Assembly (NCBI GenBank): GCA_019925105.1
Contig: JAHGAU010000010.1
Span: forward strand, 62,001 to 126,000
Reading direction: 5' to 3'
Length of the DNA: 64,000 nucleotides
Source of the DNA: Niebla homalea
Taxonomy: Eukaryota > Ascomycota > Lecanoromycetes > Lecanorales > Ramalinaceae
Position numbers and translations under genes: made by a program. Shown here one piece after another: positions 47,931 through 58,803 of this stretch. Positions within the stretch are counted from its first letter, which is position 1. The number at the start of each line of letters is the position of its first letter. The notes beneath the pieces are model-generated. The model made no database searches, was not told where the DNA came from, and saw only the letters and a list, made by a program, of their open reading frames with translations.

Positions 47931-48690
47931 TCCCCTCTCCCCTCCCCTTTTCATCTTCGCGGGGAAGACCGCCGGCGAAAACTGCGAATAAAGAGCATCT
48001 CCTGTACCCCCTACCCCTCCCCAGGGATCATTGGGAATATGGGCAGTCAGGCAGGCACGGCTTGCTGTTTTAGCGAAATAATTGGACGTTTATTTGTCTC
48101 GGTATTACGCTAGCGAACGTACTCCCCTAATCGTCCCCCGGCGTGCTTAAATAATTTACCCCCACCCCGGGTTTGCAGCGTGGGAGAGATGGTTGGTATT
48201 ATTACGTCCGACCTTCCTCTCGCCCCCCCCTCCGCTTTTCCATCTTCGCGGGGAAGACCGCCGGCGAAAACGGCGAATAAAGAGCATCTCCTATACACCC
48301 CGGATCATTTGGAGTATAGATAGGTAAGCAGTCGGAGCAGTCAGGGCAGTCGGGGCAGGTACGGCTTGCTGTTTTAGCGAAAAATTGGACGTTCGTCTGT
48401 CTGTCTCGGTATTACGTTAAGCGTTTATACGCCTTAGTCGTACCCTTGCCGTTCTTCGATGTCACCCCGGGTTTTCAGGGTGGAATAACGAGCATCTCCT
48501 GTGGGACCATTTGGAGTATAAGTAAGCAAGTCGGTGCAGTCGGAGCGGGCAGGCACAGCTTTCTTTGGCGAAAAATTGGACATTCCTCTGTCTCGGTATC
48601 ACTGGCGCCGGGACTGCCTAGTCGTCGTCCCTTCCCGTCCCCCGTTGTCCTTGGCCCGTTTCCAGCGTGGGATAGGTGGTTGGTGTCAGG
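47931..48690. repeat. Three degenerate tandem copies of a ~210-290-bp unit
   Basis: Shared blocks recur in order: GCGGGGAAGACCGCCGGCGA (47959, 48248), AGCATCTCCT (47994, 48283, 48491), ATCATTTGGAGTATA-like, GGC(A/T)CGGCTTGCTGTTTTAGCG, AATTGGAC (about 48079, 48383, 48574) and TCTCGGTATTACG. Unit spacing is 289 and then about 208. No open frame follows the repeat. It is not RIP-mutated: CpG, CpA and TpG are all present. Confidence 0.75.
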
Positions 48691-48699
48691 GAGGTATGA

Positions 48700-49020
48700 T
48701 GGGATATGCATGGATGGATGGGTGGATGGATGCCGGGGGGGGGGAGCTGGGCTTGGCTGGTTGGTGTCTTGGGGTGGTTTGGCGGGTTGTTTACTTTTGG
48801 ATTTTTTGGTTATGGCTTTGAGGAGCTATTTGGAGGTGGAGGTGGTGATGGTGGTGGTTGGGGGATCTGGTGGTAAGGGAGGAGGGGAGGGAGGGAGGGG
48901 GGGGTTGGGTGGTAAGGGAGGATGGAGGGAGAGAGAGGGTGGGTAGTGAAGGGGGTGACGGAGGGAGAGGGTGGGGGAAGAGGGGGGTGGAAGGCGGGGG
49001 TTGGGGCTATCTTATCTAGT
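48700..49020 (+). repeat. G-rich low-complexity tract
   Basis: Dense GGG/GGGG runs separated by one to four bases, especially 48860-49000. The plus strand could form G-quadruplexes. The following 49.1-51.4 kb is instead rich in C and T on the same strand, so strand asymmetry flips here. Confidence 0.65.
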
Positions 49021-49796
49021 GCTGAAATGGGTTTGCTTTGGGTTGGATTTGGTAACTTCTTCATCGTTATGCTATTGACGTGTAGCTCCGATTGATGCTC
49101 CTCCTCCTCCACCTCCCCGCCTTTCGCCGTTGGTACTGCGTTGACACTAATATCTACCATAACCATCCCGCCCTTCACCAACAGAAACCCTCGCCTGCTC
49201 CATCCTCATTCGTCCTCTAATACAATCGAGCCCTTCCCAACCACAAAAATCCCAACCCACTACCACCACCGTCCAACTCCCACCACACCCCTCTCAATCC
49301 CCATCACACCGCTCCCCACTGCCCAACAAACCTCTACAACGTAAACAAGCATTTTCCACCCACCCGTCTCTGTTCTCACACCACTCCCTTCAATCCCACC
49401 ACCGCCCGCATATCTCCCACCCTCCTCGTATGCCTATGCCTTCGTATTATTGTCGTTGCGATTTTCCTAGGCAGTGGTATGCAGAGAGAGAGCATCGTCA
49501 GCATCCATCCATCTGGCCAAAGGGTGACCACCAAAGTACGAGCAGCAGGATCGGAAGGGAAATGGGGAGACTTACTTGTGGGGGTGTTGCGGCCCAGTCG
49601 ATACAGTATCGTCCTTTTCCCTCCGATTCATTCTGGTGGCCTCTGTCAGGCGTCTTTGATGGGCTTGTGTTTGCCTCCTTTGACGGGCTCTTTTTTGTTG
49701 GGGAGAGGGGGGAGCTTTGACGACAATATGACCACACTCCCTGTCTCTCTTCTCGCAGAGCCACATTTCCACCACTGCCATACTGCCGCCTTCCTG

Positions 49797-51290
49797 TTGG
49801 ACTCCCCAGTGATGATCATGTCTCAAAATCCTGTCCCTCTTTGAGGGCCGCGATTCCACCTCCACCATTCAACCCCCGCATGACTCCCCAGTGATGATCC
49901 TCTCCTGCCTCCTTTGTGAGACCTCAAGTCCACCTCGACCACGCACCCTCCTTCATTCGGACTCTCCCCATTGATGATCCCGTCCCTTGCGCCCTGTGAC
50001 CCCCCTTTGTAACAACGCGTCTACCACTGCGACTTCCCGACTCTTCCACGTTTGTTTTTCTGACTTGTTGTTTCCCGTTGACTTCGGTGTCGTTGACTTC
50101 TTCGGTGTTGACTTCTTTAAAATTTCTCCTTGAAGTTGTTGAGTTTGTGAATTGTGTCGCCGTATCCCCATCATCTCACGTGTGAGCCTCTCATGCACCG
50201 CTACCACATCCCCCACCCGCTGGACTTCCCATTGATAATCCCGTCCATCTGTCCTGTCTCCCTCTTTTGGAGCCTCCCTACCACCACATCCACTTCCCCA
50301 CCCCTTGGACTCCCCATTGATAATCCCGTCCATCCACCATCCTGTCTCCCTTTTTTGGAGCCTCACTCCCACCGCATCCACTTCCCCATCCTTTGGACTT
50401 CCCATTGATGATCCCGTCCATCCATCATCCAGTCTCCCTCTGTTGGAGCCACGATCCACCTCTACCGTCTCCCACCCTTCGTCTTTGTTTCTTTCTTGTG
50501 GTTTTGCTTTTGGTCTTGATTTTGGTATTTCATTTGTATTTTGTTGTCTCGAGCCCTTTGCGCTCTGGTAATTTCCAAGCATTATTGGAGATTTGATTAT
50601 GGCTTCTTTGGCCCTGGTGGCTTCTTTGGCCTGATGGCTTCTTTGGCCTGATGGCTTCTTTGGCCTGATGGCTTCTATGGTCATCCTTTAATTTGTGCCT
50701 TGTGGTATCCCTCAGATTTCTGGGACTTTGGAGCAGGCTTCTCTGGCCCTGGCTTTTTTGCTCTGGTGGTATCCGTGTTTTTGTTGGGATCTGGGTGTTG
50801 GCTTCTTTAGCCGTTTTTTGTGCCTTGATCTTCGAGCAGGCTTCTTTGGCCCCGGCATTTTTCGCTCTGGTGGTATCCTTGTTTTTCTTAGGACTTCGGG
50901 GTCGGCTTCTTGGCCTTTCCTTACTCCCATCTCCCTTTCTTGGAGCCTCCCTCCCACCACTTCCACTTGCCCTTCCCGAAGGACTCCCCATTGATAATCC
51001 CGTCCTTTTCCGCCTCCCTTTTTTTTAGAGTCCCGAGTCCACCACTGCCACTTCTCACTTCCATTCGTCCCCAGTGATGATCCCTCCCATCTCCCTTTCT
51101 TTTGGAGCCACTTGTCCACCTCTGCCACATACCCCTCCATTTGGACTTCCCAGTGATAATCCCGTCCTTTTCGTTCCGTCTCCCCCTTTTTGGAGTCCCG
51201 AGTCCACCACTGCCACATCTCCCTTTCCATTTTTTCCCAGTGATGATCCCTCCTGTCTCCCTTTTTTGGAGCACCGTGAACCGCGCCTAC
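49797..51290. repeat. Minisatellite, ~10 units of 79-88 bp, each with a CTCC/GGAG hairpin
   Basis: A core (A/C)CCCA(G/T)TGAT(G/A)ATC recurs at about 49806, 49889, 49969, 50230, 50315, 50403, 50989, 51072, 51151 and 51238. Where units are adjacent the period is 79-88 bp. Most units carry CTCC, 6-9 mostly pyrimidine bases, then GGAG, and a TCCACC/CCCACC block. Period lengths are not multiples of three, and the long minus-strand frames change frame along the array, so it is unlikely to be coding. The three blocks are separated by unrelated inserts at about 50.05-50.15 and 50.49-50.93 kb. Confidence 0.75.
50601..50669 (+). repeat. 17-bp tandem repeat, four units
   Basis: GGCTTCTTTGGCCTGAT repeats in tandem (50619-50635, 50636-50652, 50653-50669), with a variant first unit at 50601. 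A decayed fifth unit follows. It lies inside an insert of the larger minisatellite. Confidence 0.8.
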
Positions 51291-51739
51291 CGCTCCCGCC
51301 TTCCGCCAATTTGGTGATTTTTATTCTTTGTTTTCTGTTTTTTGACTTTTGATTTTGGGGGGGGGGGGGGATTTTGGAATTTTTTTTTGGAAGCTTTTCT
51401 TCGATTTGCCCCCTCCCCCCCCTTTTTTCTTTTCACGTCTGTAGGTTTCCTGTGCATGGCGTCGACGAGGTCAGTATGTTCTTCTCGATCGGGAGAGTGA
51501 AACCAGAGGAGGAGTAGTCGTATAATGAGTGAGAGATGGAGAGGGGGGTGAAAACGAGACTTACTTCCCCCGCTTCCTTCCACTCACCAATTTCCTCCTC
51601 AACACGTTTCTTTTCTGCCGAGGATGTATGTAATCAAGCCATTAGACCTTAGATGCAGCTGTACCAGCCAGCGTTCAGGCATTGAGGCCTTCACTTCCGA
51701 GAGCAGTGGGATTTGATCAGTGATCCGGCATCGCTGTAG
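51291..51739. other. Spacer, no gene seen
   Basis: Contains a 14-base G run near 51357 and other homopolymers. No gene. Confidence 0.5.
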
Positions 51740-51780
51740 GTGCCTCACGAGGAGACTTGGACGTCTCACTCGTCCGGCAA

Positions 51781-52105
51781 GTGGTTGCGACGTCCCGAGC
51801 CACATTCCTCAGCCCTCGCGGGCTTTGGCGGAATGATGAGCTTGAGCTTCACCTGTTTGATGATCGGCGGACGGGAACGTGGCAGTGATGCGTTGGATAT
51901 GATCGAGGGTTATCGCTATGGGTGCCTCGGGGTAATGGGTGTTCGGTCCCCCGTTATGTCATGGCAATGTGGTTGCGACGCCTCGGCTGTATTCGTTTGC
52001 TCGTATGAGTTGCTTTGATGGACGAATGAGCTTGCCTGTTTTGTGGTTGGTGGACAAGGCGTCGTAGCAATGTGGGTGGATGCTCGGATCGAGAAGTGAA
52101 GATGT
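51781..52105. repeat. Two degenerate ~190-bp direct repeats
   Basis: GTGGTTGCGACG begins both copies (about 51780 and 51970). Shared downstream blocks are GCTTTG(G)..GGA..AATGAGCTTG, CACCTGTTT/GCCTGTTTT, and GGATATGATCGAGGG against GGATGCTCGGATCGAGAAG. Confidence 0.5.
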
Positions 52106-55100
52106 TTTGTTTGTAATGGGCTGTGCCTCTTGATTATGTAGTGGGCTATGCCTCTTGAACGCTTGTGTACTAGTAAGGTAGGTGGGTGATGCTGCTGGTT
52201 GATCCTCTGCCCTGGTCGCTGGGAGGCCTCTGGCAAGTGGAGGAATTTTAATGGCAGCGATAAAATAGGTGGGAGGGAGGGCAGAGGTATCTGTGGGTGT
52301 AGGTCTGTTGGCTTGATCTGTCTTGTTTGTTGAGAGCTACTTCGACCAGCGAGAGCGAGCTCAAATCGGTTTCTCCTTTGGGGTGTGAATTGCCAGCATC
52401 GAACTCTGAGGTTCTGGAAGCGTGAGGAATTTTGGGTTCTTGGTTGATTCGCGGGTGCCACCTCACTGTGGTAGAGGGTTGAGATCTTGACTCTGTAAGT
52501 CCTTCGTCACCTTTTTGCCTGGAAGAATTGGATGTGTAGAATGTGGATCTATGACGCCGGCAGGTAGACAAGAATTGGGTTGAGATCTTTGACTGTGAGG
52601 TGGGTAACACGAATGTTTCCTGCTCACCATCATAAGGTATGAGCGCTTCCCTCAGATTTTCTTGAAGGTGCACTGTATGTGCTGGTGGCTTACAAGCCGG
52701 TCACTGTCTAGCACGGTGGCCCTTCGTGGGTAAGATGCTGGCAATTGGTAGTAATTGCAGAGAGCTGGGAACATCTCTCTGGATATGTACGATTGTCCAT
52801 GCCTTTGAAAGGCAAGCATTGGATCGAAAATATTAGATCCGATGCAGGGTAGGAGACAATCTTGACATTCGAATGCTGACACGACATGTGAGGCGCTCAG
52901 TCCCTGAAACGAGATCCTGACCTTGTGAGGCCAAATTGGTATTTTGTTTGATTTTGTCATACGTAGTCTGTGAGTCCTTTTCACGAAGAACGTGACGTCT
53001 CGTACAAGGGTTGTTTTGAAGCCAAGCTGGTCAGTCGTATGAGGCTGTCGCCTGCGGCAGGTTGTTGGCCTTTCGCTGAGATTGCGACATTGTGGTTTGG
53101 AGATGCTGTCCTCGATCGCCAATCCCAATCATCGAGCATTCGCTTTAGACTGGTAATGACGGTAGTGGTAGGCCGGCATGGAGGACGGCATCGCACTCGA
53201 AGTCGTGCATCTGGGCGGCCTTGGTGATATCTTGCGGCCAGCTTCCTTCCTTTGGTGGATTCGGAATATAGATTCTGTGGTTCAGGTCGAGTCCTTGTGG
53301 AATCTGGTTTGCTTGTCGCTCTTCGTCAGTCCTTGACATTGGACTATGGCGTATCTATCTGCCACATTCCAAAGCGTCATAGATGTAATAGATTGTCAGA
53401 TATGAATGTGGCACATAGGCCGAAAAGAAAATCTGGCGAAGCTGAACCTTTTGGTTTGAGGTTTTGTTAGAATCCCAGGCATTTAGAGGATCACTCATGC
53501 CCTTAAAGTAACTTGACCTTCGCGAGAACCCTCTGATTCTGGCTTGAGTATGTCGAGGGTCTCGCATCTTGACGCTCGCCGACTGTCCGCTCTCGTATGA
53601 TCGCACTCCGAAGAATATTTTCTCTACCCGCCATTGAAGCTTGCACACTCGGTGCTGATATTGATTGTTTGGGTATAGTAGGCAGGGAGCGTTGCGGTGT
53701 TCCCAGACAAGCTATTGCTTGCATGAGAGGGACATAGCCATGATTGTGACTTGATGTAAAGTCAATGAGATCACGGCTATTGGTTTGCGTGTTTGGTCGT
53801 CGGCGAGCGTCAAAGATTTTCTGTTGTTAGTATCCCATTTCCTCCGCTGTCCGGGGCCCTGGCTCAAGGCATTGAATATGAGGAGAACGCGACGTAATAA
53901 TGTCTCATCAGCATATTGCGAGTGGTATTGTTTGATTGCGAGTATGCCAATGCTGCGCTCTCCTCACCGGCAGTAACCATGTCTTTGATTATGATGACAT
54001 GTAGCTCGTATTGCGCGTTGTGTGTTTAGTTTCGATGCGCATGGATTCGACTTCTAGGCAAGATCGTTCCTGGAAAAGTGTTTTGGACGAAGGGCGTTGC
54101 TTCGTGACGATGACGCCGGGTCTCATGTTTCTGTTTAATTTTGGAGAAATAGATATGATTTTGAGACCCTGGAGATTTCGCGTCATGCATGTCTGTGCCT
54201 GGTTCGGTGTACTGCGAACATTTTGATGCGGGCTTTGAAGCAACGAAGATTTTGAATTTCTTGGGTCTTCGAATTTGATATGCCCTTCGTCGTGATCCTG
54301 CCTAGAAGTCTATTAGAGTGCCGTGCCATAGCAATTTTTGATAGATGGGGTGCTATAGCATAGGCGTCTCGAGCCAATGGTATGCCTTGCTCCGTGCGAG
54401 AGCATGTTCTCAATGCCCTGAGCTGTCGTATAGATCCAATCCGATGATAATGACCACACTGGTCTGTCCTTGTGTTCGGAGTCTCCGCGCTCGCTTTGAG
54501 ACTGTATCGGCGTGGGAGACTGGTGCCTCGGGTTGCATTTGCGGAAACCTTCAATAACTTTGGTCTCGCAATGCGAGGTCCGATGTTCCGGTCTTGAGTT
54601 TCTGAACATCAAATTGAAGACCTCGTGCCACATGAAAGTAGTTCGTGGCTATGTCACATGAATGCGAGCACGCGTAGATGTTTTGATGCTGCAATGGATG
54701 CTTCGGTAATTGTAATGAAATCTGAACGCCTTCCAACGTTCTGCTGTCCACGCACTGTATAGGTGGTAGAGAGTCTGACTTGTGGTTTAAAATATTTGTC
54801 ATTTGTCTTGAATCGATCTCTGAACTCCTCCAAGTTCGTCTGATCTTGTACGGCGTAGGTTTGGATTGTAGGTTCTGCCGTATGGATGTCCAATGAACTA
54901 ATTGATCACTGAAGATGAATTGGAGTGCCACTCACAGCCGACTCACTGCTAAGGGCGAATGTGCAAGGTCCAGTGTTTTGTAGATAGATGTTGGGAGTCA
55001 GGACCTTGCCATGTGCCAAAAAAAAGAAATGCCGGCGTTGCCGTGCATGAGAAAATCGACTCCTCCGAGTCGCAATCTCGATGGCTGTGAATGTGATGCT

Positions 55101-55320
55101 GGTCGCAAAGAAAATGGAGCGACCACGTCCTCGGGTATTGTTGTATCTATTATGGTTTCGCTTTGCCATATCCGAAAGCAGCGAATCTTCCCATTCGCAT
55201 AAGGTTTGATTTGGTTTGGGATGTTGTAGATAGGCAAAACAAGAGCATCAAGTATGTTGATACCACGATGACCGAGGACGATTGGATGGACCAAAGTCCA
55301 ACTGGCAGGCAGACCCGAAG
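52106..55320. other. Long G/T-rich region without a supported gene
   Basis: About 3.2 kb. The plus strand is G- and T-rich, so the minus strand has many short overlapping frames of 60-160 codons, but none has a signal peptide, membrane helix or motif. Short local repeats occur, such as GGGCTGTGCCTCTTGA and its variant at 52118-52160. Nothing else is annotated. Confidence 0.45.
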
Positions 55321-55329
55321 GCCAGCAAA

Positions 55330-55530
55330 GATCATTGCCAGTATGTCTGCGCTTGTGTATGGTAGTTTGGCGAGACTTTGATGATTTAGTGATTTCGTTG
55401 GCGGCAGGCTCGAAAGCCGGCTGTGATCTGTACCAGTGCGTCTGCGCCCGCTCTCAAGCCATATTGGCGAGACGTTGATTTGGGTAACATGTCGGCAGCA
55501 GGCCCACCGTAAGATCTGTACCGACAGAAT
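55330..55530. repeat. Two degenerate ~90-bp tandem units
   Basis: Units of about 55338-55432 and 55433-55520 share CCAGT.(T/C)GTCTGCGC, TTGGCGAGAC, TTGAT, GGC(A/G)GCAGGC and GATCTGTACC. A third, weaker unit may follow. Confidence 0.5.
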
Positions 55531-56946
55531 GTCGCCTGTATTTGGGTGATTGGCAAGTCGATGTGCTTGGGTTCCTGGATAATTGTGGTTCCAGTCTCCC
55601 AGCACTGGAGGCAACGTGTAGATGCCGTTGCCCCCCAACAAAGAAATGCGAATCCTCCAATTCACAAATCCTGTGTGTTAGATTGAGTTCTGTTCCTCGA
55701 CCAGCGACAGGCGATATGTTTGTGCCTTTGTAAGAATTGTGTTTGCCAGTCCGTTTGCGCGCTCGAATGGTGGTGAAGGTGAGGTCTGAGGAGTTGTGAC
55801 GGCAAACGTTTTTGTCCCTTAATAGTAGTGATTATGCCATCGTGTCTCCACCCTCGAAGAACCATGAGTTGCGAGACCGTTGAGATTATACTGGCACAGA
55901 GCAAGATTTTGTGCCCTCCGTTGGATTATGCCAGTTCGATCTAAGCGCTCAAGTGGCTCGGAAGCCGGGATAAACAGCTCTGTACTGGCGGTAGGCGGAA
56001 GATTGTGCCTCAAAAGTAGATTTTGCCAGTACAGTGGCGCCAGTGACCAGCACCGGCGCGAGATCGACGAGATTGTACTGATCGTGTTTGGTTTTCAGTA
56101 CTCCAGCTGTGCAATATGTCTGTTGATTGGACATTGCGAGGTTTTGGTTTTTTGCGAAGTCTTGCGACTTGCGTACCACATGAGATTGGGTTGTGGCAGG
56201 TGTCATTCTGGTGGGGACGAAGTGATTGTGTCCCGAAGGTTTGTCTAAAAGTCATTGCCAGCAGCGATGTTTGATGCCACTGGCAGAGACTTTGGTCTTG
56301 ACTCCGAAAGGTAGCGAATCAAGTACTGGGATGCTGCAATGTACGAACATGATGTCCAGTGCAGTGTCCATCACGAGTACAGTATGCTAGCTCGCGTTGT
56401 ACAGTAGTGAGACTGTGAAAATCGTGATTAAGATCCCGGGCAAAAGAAGCGTGCTTGGGAAATGCTCTCAATCTCCGCCCATCTGATAAAGTGATTGGCT
56501 AGGCGAGGATAGTCTGGGGGTGTTTGCAACGTGCGATAAGTTCTCCGATTGTCTTGTCTGACGATGTGAAGTTCTCCGGCTTCACGTACCACGGATGTTT
56601 CGGTTGTGGTTCTTGTCGTTCAAGTGCGAGGCGTAAGTAACGCGCCTCCATGAGAATTATCGAAAGTCTCGAACTCTGGTACTGCTTGATGGTGCGAGCG
56701 AGAGACCCTGTTGCCGGTATCGAATGCGAGCGGGATCCAATACACTGGTGGGTGCAAAGTGCGATTTCGTTCTCCATTGCCTTGTCCGAAAGAAAAGAAA
56801 GACAAATCAAACAAACAAACTCCGAAAGGAAGAACATGAGAGAAACACGCGAACCACATTTGGTTTGGGTTGTGGTCTTTGTCGAAATCTTTGCTGCCAC
56901 TGCCGCGGTTACTGCTGCTGCTGATCCGTGCTGCAGCCCTGCTTCC
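55531..56946. other. Downstream region of the 618-residue membrane protein
   Basis: GCCAGT, TACTGGC and GATTTTG/TGCC motifs recur at 55.88-56.06 kb in both orientations without clear periodicity. No gene seen. Confidence 0.45.
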
Positions 56947-58803
56947 TCACTGAAACAGAGCTGGGAGGTCATACCCCCCGACGAAGGGATCTGGCTTAGG
57001 AACTCCTCGTCCCTTGAGCCTCCTCACTCGCCGGTGGCTGATTGGCAGCTGGAAGCTTACCAAATCCTCAGATTGCACCGGATCCGCGCGAACAAATTCC
57101 TCCAACACGTAATGTGTCTTGGGCACGCGGGCAGGGTGACGCAGCCGCATTGGACTGTTCAGGATCTCTGGAGCTTTGGGTGCTCGTCGATCGGGCTGAA
57201 CGATCACATTGACGACTGGTGCGCGGGGGGGTTTGCCGGACTTGCTTGGTTCCACTTTTACTTCGTCTGCCGGTGCGAGATCGAAGTCCTCGGACCACAT
57301 CCCTGGTCCCTGATAGACAATTGACTCCTCATGGCCATTCCAGTGCCGTTCCTTTTCCAGGATTTCGTAACGGAGGCTGTAACGGATGTACTCTTGCAGG
57401 TCGTCGTGACAGGCCACGACGCCTTTCAAGACGTACTTGACAGGGTCAACTATCTTGGGGAGGAGGATGAGGATGGCGAGGTGGAGCATCATGTGTAAGA
57501 CGATTAGGATGACTTCGCTGTACTCTAGTACGAGCGGGCCATAGTATGCATAATTATGCTTGATCGTCCACAAAGTCCGGCGGTAAATAACATGAAGAGG
57601 CAATTCGCCAGGTTGCCCTCCAAGTTTCTGACTCAGACGTCGGTTGAAAGGACCTATCCAAGCGTCCACGTACTCAACACAACGCTGATATGCCGGTATG
57701 ATCATGTCGATGACGATCCAGGAAAGAATTCCGGCTTGCACTACCAGAACGCAGTAGTACAAGGCTACAAGTCCCAAAGCGAGGGGCCTGTAGAGGACAA
57801 CCTTCCAGAAGAGAAAGCTGCACCATTTTCTGACCTGAACCGACATGAAGAGTGCCATGGCGGCTGCTGCTGACAAGTTGCCATCGGTGAGGCCCAATTC
57901 TGCCAAAAATGGCTGGACGCACCACCAGTGACGAACAACTAGAAGACCCCTGATGCGCTCCATTTCTGCGGTGAACCGCTGAAGCAACACCTGACGAAGG
58001 TCCATAACCCGCTGCTCGATGACGTACGTCAAAGAGCGCTGTTGATCAGCAATCACAAACCAGTAGGTCGCTCTTAGCTGAGACCATGCCGACGAAGTAG
58101 GATCCCTTTCCACGGTAAAGACCCCCACTGCAAAGACAGTTGGAAGTGGTCTGGCCGCAAGCCAGAGACCATCTAACAAGTTGCCGTATGCAACAAAGAG
58201 CCTTATTCCGGCCGCTATGTCCTGCACAACAAGATATCGCATGTATCTTGCGAGAACGAACGGAAGAGGGAGAAGAGAGTTCCTCCACAGATTGTCCACC
58301 GCGACAATGAGAGCATCCATCGCGAAGTTGACCGGTCGGGCGAACTGAGACAATAGCCGTGAGGCCACGATGTCGATCAGTATCACCGTCGGTGCGAAGA
58401 ATGCAAAAACAGATCCCCAGAAACGCAGGAATCGATGGATTGCCTTGGTGGATCTCGAGTCGACCTTGTAAATCGCCATTAAATGGACGAAAAGAAGGAC
58501 CGAGGCGAGGAGGAGGATGTAGACCTTGAACAGACCGTAGTAATCGCCAGATGTGGAAGGGACATCTGCGTGACGGCCTGGCGAAGGGGCGAACGGACGA
58601 GTTGCTGAGGCGCAGCCAACAAAGCCCGACGTCCTAGTCGCAGGAAGGTTGAGAAAGAGTGCCACGTTACCGGGGGCCTCGTCCGGGGCGGAAAAGAGGG
58701 AAGAAAACAACGAACTCATCTGAAGGCGGAGGAGCACTTCAGAAAACACCTTTTCAGCACGAAGGCTGACGCTCTTGACGATGTCCATAACAAAGCTCGA
58801 CAT
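56947..58803 (-). CDS. Multispan membrane protein, family not recognised
   Basis: A single uninterrupted frame of 618 codons starting MSSFVMDIVK at 58803. Hydrophobic segments: GLFKVYILLLASVLLFVHLM, FWGSVFAFFAPTVILIDIVA, a moderately hydrophobic stretch with LLPLPFVLARY, GLWLAARPLPTVFAVGVF, LALGLVALYYCVLVVQAGIL followed by SWIVIDMIIP, and EVILIVLHMMLHLAILILLP. I count about six spans, with a central hydrophilic domain (YVIEQRVMDLRQVLLQRF) between groups and a C-terminal ~130-residue hydrophilic tail, Pro/Arg-rich. No catalytic or transport motif is evident. Codon use is ordinary and an intact frame of this length is unlikely by chance, so it is probably a true gene, perhaps lineage-specific. 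A small frame upstream (58953-59177, minus) could be a 5' exon but no splice supports it. Confidence 0.7.
   Translation of the reverse strand: MSSFVMDIVKSVSLRAEKVFSEVLLRLQMSSLFSSLFSAPDEAPGNVALFLNLPATRTSGFVGCASATRPFAPSPGRHADVPSTSGDYYGLFKVYILLLASVLLFVHLMAIYKVDSRSTKAIHRFLRFWGSVFAFFAPTVILIDIVASRLLSQFARPVNFAMDALIVAVDNLWRNSLLPLPFVLARYMRYLVVQDIAAGIRLFVAYGNLLDGLWLAARPLPTVFAVGVFTVERDPTSSAWSQLRATYWFVIADQQRSLTYVIEQRVMDLRQVLLQRFTAEMERIRGLLVVRHWWCVQPFLAELGLTDGNLSAAAAMALFMSVQVRKWCSFLFWKVVLYRPLALGLVALYYCVLVVQAGILSWIVIDMIIPAYQRCVEYVDAWIGPFNRRLSQKLGGQPGELPLHVIYRRTLWTIKHNYAYYGPLVLEYSEVILIVLHMMLHLAILILLPKIVDPVKYVLKGVVACHDDLQEYIRYSLRYEILEKERHWNGHEESIVYQGPGMWSEDFDLAPADEVKVEPSKSGKPPRAPVVNVIVQPDRRAPKAPEILNSPMRLRHPARVPKTHYVLEEFVRADPVQSEDLVSFQLPISHRRVRRLKGRGVPKPDPFVGGYDLPALFQ

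Noticed and set aside
47931..51290. CRISPR-like or rDNA spacer repeat
   Set aside because: Repeats are degenerate, without constant spacers, in a eukaryotic genome, and no rRNA sequence is adjacent.
49953..51309. Overlapping minus-strand frames up to 244 codons (Gly/Lys/Arg/Trp-rich)
   Set aside because: They follow the minisatellite, whose unit lengths are not multiples of three, so the frame changes along the array; no start context or domain.
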